A stretch of DNA of 32,621 nucleotides from Candidatus Melainabacteria bacterium (GTDB taxonomy: Bacteria > Cyanobacteriota > Vampirovibrionia > Caenarcaniphilales > Caenarcanaceae): NCBI GenBank assembly GCA_005110395.1, contig DUDU01000021.1, forward strand, positions 1-32,621, given 5' to 3'. Positions 9,980-18,265 of this stretch are shown here, one piece after another (the stretch's first letter is position 1; each line of letters starts with the position of its first letter). Below the pieces are notes generated by a model. The model was given only the letters and a program-made list of their open reading frames with translations. It was not told where the DNA came from and ran no database searches. The translations under genes and the position numbers were made by a program.

Positions 9980-10366
9980 ATGCAAAATCCTTTTATTCAA
10001 ACAGCTAGACTTACTAAAATCACTAAGCCATTTGCAGCCATCAACGGTAAAAGAGCTGGATATATTCAATTAGCTGAATCAAAAGAAGCTTTGCACTATG
10101 AGGATTTATCTGATTCCCTCTTTTTGATAGCCAAGCAATGGTGTACTAAATTGGAAAAGTTAGGTGCAAAGAGAGTATATTGGATAATAATCAGTGAACA
10201 GGTGAAGCAAATTCATATTCATTTATACCCAAGATGGTCAGATGAAGAAATTAAGGGTATTGATCTTTTCGCTTTGAGAGAATCAGATCCTCAACCAGCT
10301 TGGAATGAAGATCTGAATTTATTACTAAGTGAATGGGCAGAAAAAAATTTAGTTGAAATTATTTAA
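9980..10366 (+). CDS. HIT-like (histidine triad superfamily) protein with degenerate triad
   Basis: QIHIHLYPRW matches the HxHxH..PR motif with Gln at the first His position; length fits. Confidence 0.6.
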   Translation: MQNPFIQTARLTKITKPFAAINGKRAGYIQLAESKEALHYEDLSDSLFLIAKQWCTKLEKLGAKRVYWIIISEQVKQIHIHLYPRWSDEEIKGIDLFALRESDPQPAWNEDLNLLLSEWAEKNLVEII

Positions 10367-10390
10367 CTAAATTTTGTTTTTTTGTTTAGC

Positions 10391-11059
10391 TTATTGAGCA
10401 ATTGCAAATCGACTTGCCATAAAATCTCTGACCTTTTTGACAGCTGGGTTTGATTCAATAGAAATTACAGTTGGAGTTTTTGCAATTCTCTCAAAATTTG
10501 CTTGAAGATTTGGTAATAATTCTTTGACTTTTGGATAAGCAATATTCAAGTTTTGCCAAGCTTGGTAAAAGAGTGGATCAACCGCATTAAAACTATTTTT
10601 ATCTTGAAGAGTTGCCAATTCTTTTTCAAATACTTCAAGTTTTGCAATTAAGTTTTGTTGATGATTTGTGCGCTCTTCATCAGTTAGTTTGTGTCTACCA
10701 AGAGTTTCCATGAATAATTCACGCACAGTTGGAAAGATTCCTGTGCAAATAACTTGGCAAAGAGTACGAACTTTGGCTCTATCTGGCTGAGATTTTGGCA
10801 GCATATTTTGTTCTGGAAATTGCTCTTCCAAAAATTCAAAGATAGACCAAGATTCATAGATATTTTGTCCTTTATCAGTTACCAAAAGCGGCACTTGTCC
10901 ATGAGGATGCATATTCAAAAATTCTGCTTCTTTTTGTTTGCCAGCTGCTAAATCGATATAAGTAAAATCAAAATCAACTTTTTTGTAGATTAAAGCTGCA
11001 TGAGCTAAATAGCTAAATGGTGAAACGGGATGACCGTATAATTTGTATTTGCTTGCCAT
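10391..11059 (-). CDS. Glutathione S-transferase family protein
   Basis: YKLYGHPVSPFSYLAHAALIYKKVDFDFTYIDLAAGKQKEAEFLNMHPHGQVPLLV...YESWSIFEFLEEQFP thioredoxin-fold GST N-domain. Confidence 0.88.
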   Translation of the reverse strand: MASKYKLYGHPVSPFSYLAHAALIYKKVDFDFTYIDLAAGKQKEAEFLNMHPHGQVPLLVTDKGQNIYESWSIFEFLEEQFPEQNMLPKSQPDRAKVRTLCQVICTGIFPTVRELFMETLGRHKLTDEERTNHQQNLIAKLEVFEKELATLQDKNSFNAVDPLFYQAWQNLNIAYPKVKELLPNLQANFERIAKTPTVISIESNPAVKKVRDFMASRFAIAQ

Positions 11060-11372
11060 AGTTTTTATTGAATCTCAGAGATGTGAGGGTGATTAGGAAA
11101 TTGTGCGGTATTCTTCTGAGACTTACTTTTTAAATTAAAGAATAGACCTCAGAACTTTTCAATAATAGGTCATCTTGCTTTTGGTTGATTTAATTTATTG
11201 TTTTCAATTTATATTTGGAAAAAATTGAACAATGCAGTTAGCCTAGAATGATGAACAGCTTCTTGAGAGAGTGATACTATTGGTACTGAACAGAAAATCT
11301 CCTTACAAAATTGTTCACAAAAATTCAATTTTATTCATTTAAACTATTCACAAAAATATTTATTAAAATTCT

Positions 11373-11579
11373 ATGCCTTTCAATTTGGGTTTCCCAGAAT
11401 TAATCTTGATATTTGCAATTGGGCTTTTGCTCTTTGGTCCCAAGAAATTGCCTGAATTGGGTAAATCACTGGGTGATGCCCTATCAAATTTCAAAAAGTC
11501 TTTTCATAAAGCATCTGAAGACGAGACAAAATTACTAACAGATCCCAAGGCAGATAGTTCCTCGGATGAAAAAAATTAA
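11373..11579 (+). CDS. tatA: Twin-arginine translocase TatA/TatE family subunit
   Basis: [40 protein letters not shown]; 68 aa with acidic tail. Confidence 0.93.
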   Translation: MPFNLGFPELILIFAIGLLLFGPKKLPELGKSLGDALSNFKKSFHKASEDETKLLTDPKADSSSDEKN

Positions 11580-11677
11580 ATTTCTCAATATTTGACCTAG
11601 ATTTGAGTCATAATAGGTAAGTTCATAAGATTTAGGCTTTTCGCCGAGTCAGTTTCACTTTAGTTGAGGATTATCAG

Positions 11678-12076
11678 TTGACATTAGGGATATTTACCAC
11701 CGAACCAGTAGTAGTAGCAGTCGAAGAAGTCACTCTCTCAGAACCAGCCCTCTACTTGTTATTCGACAAGCTTAATTTAACTCATTTTGAGAATCAAGTT
11801 CCTCTATCCCGCATCAAATGGTCTGAAAGAATAGGCACAGGGAAAAACCATCATCGTTTTGCCGACTTTACAGTTTTTCAAGATAAACAATTTCAACCGG
11901 TTATTAGGCTTTCTAAGCACCTTTTGGGAAGTGAAACCAAATGCCGCATTGCTGAAGTCCTTTTTCATGAAATGGTTCACATTTGGCTTTGGAATCTAAA
12001 AAAACCATGGGGACATACTCCTGAATTTCACGACAAAGTCAAAGCATTTAACCCTCCCGCTTTAGATTTAGATTGA
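11678..12076 (+). CDS. SprT-like zinc metallopeptidase-domain protein (apparent TTG start)
   Basis: LFHEMVHIWLWNLKKPWGHTPEFHDKVKAFN: HExxH plus downstream GHTPEF typical of SprT-like proteins. Confidence 0.8.
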   Translation: MTLGIFTTEPVVVAVEEVTLSEPALYLLFDKLNLTHFENQVPLSRIKWSERIGTGKNHHRFADFTVFQDKQFQPVIRLSKHLLGSETKCRIAEVLFHEMVHIWLWNLKKPWGHTPEFHDKVKAFNPPALDLD

Positions 12077-12125
12077 TTTTAAATAACTTGGATGTAGATT
12101 GAATTCGTAATCATGTTCACAATAA

Positions 12126-13799
12126 ATGGCTGAGATTGGAAAAGTAAGTTTATTTGGCCTCGTAGCAAAACAAATCAAGTTTGAGAAATCAGATTTGACT
12201 ATTGTTTTGATTTACGCCATAGTAATTGGAATGCTTTCTCTCATTACTCCTTTGGCTGTTCAGGAGCTAGTGAATATTATTGCTTTTGGAGTTCTTATAC
12301 AACCACTTTTGGTTTTGACAGCTCTATTTGTTGGTGGACTTTTATTGACAGGTGTTTTCAAGATATGTCAAAGGTATGTAATTGAACTGATTCAGCAAAG
12401 ACTTTTTGTAAATAATGCTTTTGAACTAGTTGGCAGAATGCGTTCAATTAAGCGTGGAGCTTTGGATAGCAAGCAAGTTAATTGGTTTATGGAAGTAATT
12501 AATTTGCAGAAGAGTTATGCCAAATTGCTGATTGATGGGTTAAGTGCGGTTTTGCAAATAATAATTGGGTTAGGAATTTTATGTTTTTATCATCCATTTT
12601 TCTTTGCACTCAATGTTTTCATTGTGACTAGTTTTTTCTTTATAGTTTATTGGGGTGGCAAAGGCGGTGTAAAAACCGGACTGAAAGAATCGCATTATAA
12701 ATATGAATTAATTCATTGGCTACAAGAAGCGACAGCTTCAAATGATGTTTTTAAGTTAATTGGTAATTCGGAATTTCTTAACGATAAAACCAATCAAATA
12801 AATTTAAATTATGTTGAATCTCGCAATCGCCATTTCTCCATAATCATAAGACAAAATATTCTCAGTATTCTTTTGCAAACAGTTGCAGCAGGCATTCTCC
12901 TTGCTCTCGGTGGCTGGCTAGTAATTCAGGGTGATTTGACTCTAGGGCAATTAATTGCAGCCGAGCTGGTTTTGGCTGGTGTTTTGGTGGCTATAGATAA
13001 ATTCATTGGAAGCAATGATTCAATTTTTGGTTTACTTATTGCTTTGGTGAAATTAGATTTCCTAAAAACCAGACCAGTTAGAGAAATTAGCAATCACAAA
13101 ATTATTCACTATGCTGAAAAAGGCTTAAAGCTTGAATGCCGCAATTTACACTTTGAATATACTGACCATGATGGAAATATTGAATCCGTCTTAAAGGGAG
13201 TAGATCTGACGGTTGAGCCAAGCGAGTGGATTTTGATTGACGGACCTCGCGGAAGTGGAAAAAGCACTTTGATGAATATCTTATGTGGATTGGATGAGGC
13301 TCACAAAGGTTTTATTTATCTTGACGAAACTGAAATTGCCGAAATTGACCTTGCAACTTTGGGGCAAATTGTTGAATTCGTCAAAGCTGGAAGAGAATTT
13401 ATTTTGGAAGGTAGCATTGCCGACAATATATTGCTAGGTAGAAAAGAAAATACCATAATGCGCAAAGCTCTTCAGATCTCCGGGCTGGAAGAGGAAATTG
13501 AGAATATGCCAGCTGGTTTGAAATCAAAAATGCAGAGCAAAGGAATTAATTTTTCTGAAAGTCAAGTTTTTCGTATTTTGATAGCTAGAGCTTTAGTTGA
13601 ATCTCCCAGACTGCTTTTGATTGATGAAGGTATTTTCAATATTTTTGATGAAGAATTAAAAATACAAATTTTGGATGGATTGGCCAATGGTCTAAATTTC
13701 AAACCAACAGTTGTGTTTTTCGGTTCAGATGATTTAATTCAAAATTATGTTGATAAAAAATATATTCTCAAAAAAGGAAAACTTGAACTTAAGCCATAA
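12126..13799 (+). CDS. ABC transporter, fused permease and ATP-binding domain, with degenerate catalytic motifs
   Basis: N-terminal TM helices; Walker A GPRGSGKST; Walker B LLLIDEG; EGSIADNILLGR; signature region FSESQVFRILIARALVESPRLLLID. Confidence 0.88.
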   Translation: MAEIGKVSLFGLVAKQIKFEKSDLTIVLIYAIVIGMLSLITPLAVQELVNIIAFGVLIQPLLVLTALFVGGLLLTGVFKICQRYVIELIQQRLFVNNAFELVGRMRSIKRGALDSKQVNWFMEVINLQKSYAKLLIDGLSAVLQIIIGLGILCFYHPFFFALNVFIVTSFFFIVYWGGKGGVKTGLKESHYKYELIHWLQEATASNDVFKLIGNSEFLNDKTNQINLNYVESRNRHFSIIIRQNILSILLQTVAAGILLALGGWLVIQGDLTLGQLIAAELVLAGVLVAIDKFIGSNDSIFGLLIALVKLDFLKTRPVREISNHKIIHYAEKGLKLECRNLHFEYTDHDGNIESVLKGVDLTVEPSEWILIDGPRGSGKSTLMNILCGLDEAHKGFIYLDETEIAEIDLATLGQIVEFVKAGREFILEGSIADNILLGRKENTIMRKALQISGLEEEIENMPAGLKSKMQSKGINFSESQVFRILIARALVESPRLLLIDEGIFNIFDEELKIQILDGLANGLNFKPTVVFFGSDDLIQNYVDKKYILKKGKLELKP

Positions 13800-13957
13800 A
13801 CGAATACGAAATTGAATGGGTGAAGTTTCTTTAAATTAAATTAAATTACCTTTATTTCATTTATTGTTTGGCAGAATTTCAGGCTCACAATGAGGAAAAG
13901 TTGAGTAACATTGGCTTATGGCATACTTATTCTCTAAATCAATAAATCAATTAATTC

Positions 13958-14821
13958 ATGTCTCTCCTCACTGAAGCCAAAGCATTCCGCACAAAAAAAT
14001 CATTAGGTCAAAATTTTCTGGTTTCAGAAGAGCATTTAGGCAGAATTATAAATTCAATTAATTCGCCAGCTGGTAAAACTATTTTAGAAATTGGGCCTGG
14101 AATTGGCTTTTTGACCAATTTGCTTCTGCATAATAATGCGAAAGTCATTGCTCTAGACTTTGATGATCAGGCTTTAGACAAAATCAAAAACCATCCAAAT
14201 CTTCACAAAATTCATGCTGATGCTTTGCGGGCTGATTTTAATACTTTAGATTTTGTTTCTGATGCAAAAGATGATCATTCAAATCCAGTTAGCAATAAAC
14301 CTTCAATTGTTGTTGGTAATTTACCATTTAATGTTGGAACGCAAATTTTACTGCGCTTTATTGGTGAAATAAATCAACCTGAATGGTCAGTGCAAGGTAT
14401 TGAAGAAATGATTTTGATGTTTCAATACGAAGTTGCTGAGCGTATAACGGCTAAACCTAGCTGCAAGGCCTATAATCCATTGTCACTAGTTATTCAAGCT
14501 AAATCAGAAGTTGAGTTTCTCTTTAAAGTACCTGCTAAATATTTTTGCCCAATTCCCAAAGTCGATGCAGGTGTTATTAGAATCAAACCTCTAAAGAATG
14601 GCCCTTTAAAAGGATTGAGCCAACAACATTTAGATAATTTGCAAAAAACTATTCGAAAAGCCTTTAGTACCAGAAGAAAAAATCTCAAAAATGCTTTGAG
14701 TGGTTTGTTTATACCTGAAGAAATAATTGCATGTGGTATTGAACCAACTCTTAGAGCGGAAAATCTTGGATTAGATTCATTTGTTAATTTAGCTTCTATA
14801 CTCTCTTCCAGGGGTTCTTAA
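13958..14821 (+). CDS. rsmA: 16S rRNA (adenine1518-N6/adenine1519-N6)-dimethyltransferase
   Basis: KSLGQNFLVSEEHLGRII, ILEIGPGIGFLTNLLL, VVGNLPFNVGTQILLRF, RKAFSTRRKNLKNAL. Confidence 0.95.
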   Translation: MSLLTEAKAFRTKKSLGQNFLVSEEHLGRIINSINSPAGKTILEIGPGIGFLTNLLLHNNAKVIALDFDDQALDKIKNHPNLHKIHADALRADFNTLDFVSDAKDDHSNPVSNKPSIVVGNLPFNVGTQILLRFIGEINQPEWSVQGIEEMILMFQYEVAERITAKPSCKAYNPLSLVIQAKSEVEFLFKVPAKYFCPIPKVDAGVIRIKPLKNGPLKGLSQQHLDNLQKTIRKAFSTRRKNLKNALSGLFIPEEIIACGIEPTLRAENLGLDSFVNLASILSSRGS

Positions 14822-14857
14822 TTTTGAAAGTAACTGGTTTTCATTAGTGAATTTCTA

Positions 14858-15577
14858 TTATGCCGCAATTTTGTCTAGTGGCATTTCATTATATGTTTGT
14901 CCCTCTAATTCTCTTCCTGCAGCTTTTTTGTTTACTCCCCCCCATTGCTTAAAGAAGAAAGCTACATTGGCATCTGTGCATTGATTTCTTATATCTAAAA
15001 CCCACTCAGCTTTTATTTGTCTTGCTTTGTGTCCACTTTCTCCGCCTACTATCACCCAGTCTATACCTTTGAGATTCAAGTTAGGTAATGCTCCTAAAAG
15101 AGGTTCACAAGATAAAAATTTGATTTGAGCACCTGTTCTTCTCAAGCATTCAATCCTCCAATCCATATCTTGGTTTTCAATACTTACGCCCATCCATATA
15201 TTAGGTGTCCATGAAAGTTGTTTCCAATACTTTTCTAAAATATCTCCTCTTTTAGTTAAAACTTGAAAAGTATGATGACTACAATCATTCATGACTTTGA
15301 ATACTCTTTGAATAAATTCGATTGGTACGTCTTTGTGAAACAAATCACTCATTGAATTTACAAAAATGACCTTAGGCTTTTTCCACTCATAAGGTATATT
15401 CAAAGTCTCTGGATGAAGAGTTAAATCAAAACCGTTTTGGTATTTTTCAATATGCATAGACTGTAGTCTTCTAGACATAATTTCCGCATAGCAATGCTGA
15501 CACCCTGAACTAATTTTGTTACATCCTGTAGTAGGATTCCATGTTGCTTGTGTCCATTCAATACTTGATTGAGCCAT
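14858..15577 (-). CDS. DUF5131 / phage Gp37-Gp68 family protein (three-Cys-motif protein)
   Basis: [29 protein letters not shown] (Cx6Cx2C), [55 protein letters not shown] are hallmarks of the family. Confidence 0.92.
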   Translation of the reverse strand: MAQSSIEWTQATWNPTTGCNKISSGCQHCYAEIMSRRLQSMHIEKYQNGFDLTLHPETLNIPYEWKKPKVIFVNSMSDLFHKDVPIEFIQRVFKVMNDCSHHTFQVLTKRGDILEKYWKQLSWTPNIWMGVSIENQDMDWRIECLRRTGAQIKFLSCEPLLGALPNLNLKGIDWVIVGGESGHKARQIKAEWVLDIRNQCTDANVAFFFKQWGGVNKKAAGRELEGQTYNEMPLDKIAA

Positions 15578-15578
15578 A

Positions 15579-16667
15579 TTATTTGTTGTCTGATAAGATG
15601 ATTTGTTCTTCTTGAATATTATGAATTTTGGATGAATGAGTCTTTAGATTATGAATAATTTTTTTATCGATTAGTTCCTTAATAACTTTATTAGCATGTT
15701 TGGGCAGAAAGCCACTACTGAGAGTATAAATGTATATTTCTTTATTAGTCTTTAAGTTTAAGCTGACTATATTTTGTTTAAGCTCTTTTTCAAATGCTTC
15801 TACTTTTTTTATTTGAGAAGGTTGATTAGTGAATAAACTAAATTGATTTGTATTCTCATCCTTATCAATGTTGTAATTAGCTTCACCCCTGTCAGGATCT
15901 TCTTTCCATGCTACTTTAAGAAATTTCTCAATTCCTAAAGGATGTCCAGTTCCAAAAATTAAGCCATAAATATTTGTATTTTTCTTTATGGAGAAAGATG
16001 ATATGTAAAAAGTCTTGTTTAAAGGTAGCCATTCTTTGTAATGATTTCTAACTTCTCTGTGTACATCTGAATATTTTGCTTCTTTAATCTTTTCTGCTAA
16101 TTGATGACATAGGTTATCAGCCAAAGAATTGTGCCTATAAAGGTACGAAGATGCAATAAAAAATATAAAATCTGTTTGTTGCATACTAGTAATGAGTTTG
16201 AAAATCTTTTGATCAACACTTTTAATGCCGTACTGATCAATGAAAATCAACCTAGCGACATTTTTCAAGTTATCTTCTGAAGAGAATAATGTGTGAAACA
16301 ATTCTGTAAAATCACGATTAAATAGCTGGTATTCAAAAAGATGGTTTGAATAGCTTTCGATGTTTTTTGATAATTGAGAAAATTTTTGCTCATTCAGTTC
16401 ATTAAAAACCAGCTTTATTTTTCCACCTTTCTTGTACTCACTTATTAATTGTTCAAATTTGTTGATTGTATTAATTGTAATCAAAGGGCTTCCAAAGTTT
16501 TCATTGCAGTCTTTTCCTGGACCTGCAAAAAAATCATAAATTTCGATAGATTGAATACGTTCTTGACAAATAAAAACAGGTAGCCACTCGACAAGGTAAT
16601 CTTTATACAAATTTAATTTTACTAAAGTACCTTCATCAAAGGGTTTATTAAAAAGATCGCGTCCCAT
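15579..16667 (-). CDS. tcmP: Three-Cys-motif partner protein TcmP
   Basis: [19 protein letters not shown]...[28 protein letters not shown]; immediately upstream of the three-Cys-motif gene with a 1-nt gap. Confidence 0.88.
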   Translation of the reverse strand: MGRDLFNKPFDEGTLVKLNLYKDYLVEWLPVFICQERIQSIEIYDFFAGPGKDCNENFGSPLITINTINKFEQLISEYKKGGKIKLVFNELNEQKFSQLSKNIESYSNHLFEYQLFNRDFTELFHTLFSSEDNLKNVARLIFIDQYGIKSVDQKIFKLITSMQQTDFIFFIASSYLYRHNSLADNLCHQLAEKIKEAKYSDVHREVRNHYKEWLPLNKTFYISSFSIKKNTNIYGLIFGTGHPLGIEKFLKVAWKEDPDRGEANYNIDKDENTNQFSLFTNQPSQIKKVEAFEKELKQNIVSLNLKTNKEIYIYTLSSGFLPKHANKVIKELIDKKIIHNLKTHSSKIHNIQEEQIILSDNK

Positions 16668-16809
16668 CTTTCTTATTGTCTCCTGTGCTTAATCCAATTT
16701 TTACGTTGACTCTAATACTTTTTGTAGATTCTAACAATGAAAATGTAATTAATTAGCTCAGTATTAGACAACAAGTTTTAAAGTACAAATACAAGGCAAA
16801 AATACTCAA

Positions 16810-17265
16810 ATGAATATTGAAAGCAAAGTTTTTATAGTCAAACAAGTTGATGAATTATCATATGTTGCGGATTATCTGAAAGAACGAATACAAAAGCCTT
16901 GCTTAATTCTTCTAGAAGGTGATTTGGGAGCGGGCAAAACTACCTTTATTCAATATTTAGCTTTAGCGTTGGGTATAGAAGAAAAGGTCAATAGTCCGAC
17001 TTTTACTAAAATTCATGAATATATTGACAAAAGCAATGATTTAACTATTTATCATTTAGACCTTTATCGTGAAATACCCTCAATTGATGAGCTGGAAGAA
17101 ATACTACAAGATGAAACTGGAATTGTTTGTATTGAATGGGCTAATAGATTGAATGAAAATTTAGAGTATGAAGGTTTATTGAATTTGCGCATACAGAAAT
17201 GGAGCCTAAAAATAAAGTTGAATCAGGCTGGATTTAGGGAGCTAGAAGTGAACCAATTGAATTAA
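16810..17265 (+). CDS. tsaE: tRNA threonylcarbamoyladenosine biosynthesis ATPase TsaE
   Basis: LILLEGDLGAGKTTFIQYLALALGIEEKVNSPTFTKIHEY, HLDLYR, CIEWANRL. Confidence 0.94.
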   Translation: MNIESKVFIVKQVDELSYVADYLKERIQKPCLILLEGDLGAGKTTFIQYLALALGIEEKVNSPTFTKIHEYIDKSNDLTIYHLDLYREIPSIDELEEILQDETGIVCIEWANRLNENLEYEGLLNLRIQKWSLKIKLNQAGFRELEVNQLN

Positions 17266-17738
17266 GCTGTTACCCAAGCAGAACCTACTGGCCCCAATAC
17301 ACTTGCTTTATATTCAGGTAGTAGAATAGCACCTACTCCAGGAACACCATTTTGTGCCAATGTTTTTATCTGATCAGAATAACTTACTTTCAAATCATTT
17401 GTCGTTTTAAAAGCATTGGCTACAGCTTGAGATATAGTACTGAATCTGCTTTGTTGACTTTGTATATAGTTTTCTAATTGACTTATTACCCTTTTGACTT
17501 TTTCTTGTGCATCAATAGCTGCTTTGTTTTGCCTTCCTGAAGCCTGAAGTTTTGCTAAGTGTTTTTTATTCTCTTCTAAAGAAACTGTTGCACTTGCTAT
17601 TCTAGAATCAATAGTTGCAATATCAGCATTCCCTTTTAAGGGATTATTCGAGGTTTCAAGTATATTAGCTTGTTCTGTATCTCGAAAAGCACTAATGGTT
17701 GTTGAATTATTGATTGTTGAATTGTTGATTTCACTCAT
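17262..17738 (-). CDS. Hypothetical helical small protein, N/S-rich N-terminus, coiled-coil-like centre
   Basis: 158-aa ORF with strong Shine-Dalgarno (AAAGGAGTTTACTATG on the minus strand); convergent with tsaE, sharing TTAA at the stops. Confidence 0.75.
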   Translation of the reverse strand: MSEINNSTINNSTTISAFRDTEQANILETSNNPLKGNADIATIDSRIASATVSLEENKKHLAKLQASGRQNKAAIDAQEKVKRVISQLENYIQSQQSRFSTISQAVANAFKTTNDLKVSYSDQIKTLAQNGVPGVGAILLPEYKASVLGPVGSAWVTA

Positions 17739-17754
17739 AGTAAACTCCTTTCAA

Positions 17755-18099
17755 CTAAGCATTTGAGAGTGCCTTCAGAGAATGTTGGCTGGCATTTGAA
17801 CTTATTTCCAACAGGTCTAAGTTTTGTTTTGATGAACTTTGTAATGCATTAAACAGAATTTTTGTCTTCTCTTCCAACCAAGGGGCATACCTTTTTGCAG
17901 TTTCTGCTAGTTTTTCCGTATTACTGTTTGGGTTACTTAAACTGGTGTCAGTTATTTGACTCATCAGACTTATATCGGCATTCACTCTTTTTAATTCTGT
18001 CAGAGCAGAACCGATGTTGCTTAATCCAGACCCAGGAGTACTTGATGTTTGAATATCTCCAGTAGAAAAATTCCTATTCCAATTACTAATAGCTACCAT
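17755..18099 (-). CDS. Hypothetical small helical protein, co-directional with the 158-aa ORF
   Basis: 114-aa ORF with Shine-Dalgarno-like AGAGGATACTGCTATG; predominantly helix-forming composition. Confidence 0.72.
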   Translation of the reverse strand: MVAISNWNRNFSTGDIQTSSTPGSGLSNIGSALTELKRVNADISLMSQITDTSLSNPNSNTEKLAETAKRYAPWLEEKTKILFNALQSSSKQNLDLLEISSNASQHSLKALSNA

Positions 18100-18265
18100 A
18101 GCAGTATCCTCTTTTATATAAGATGTTTTAAAGAAATTTATTAAAAATTATTTTTATGCTTACATCTAAAGAAGTACTCAATCTACTTGTTTTTGACTGA
18201 TTATGAGTTTTTTCTTATTTGTATCTTTGAAGAGGACTATGCAGAAATCGTTTGATCAAGATTAT

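Noticed and set aside
11373-11579. Complete Tat translocase operon
   Set aside because: Only a TatA/E-like subunit is present; no tatC is seen in the window.
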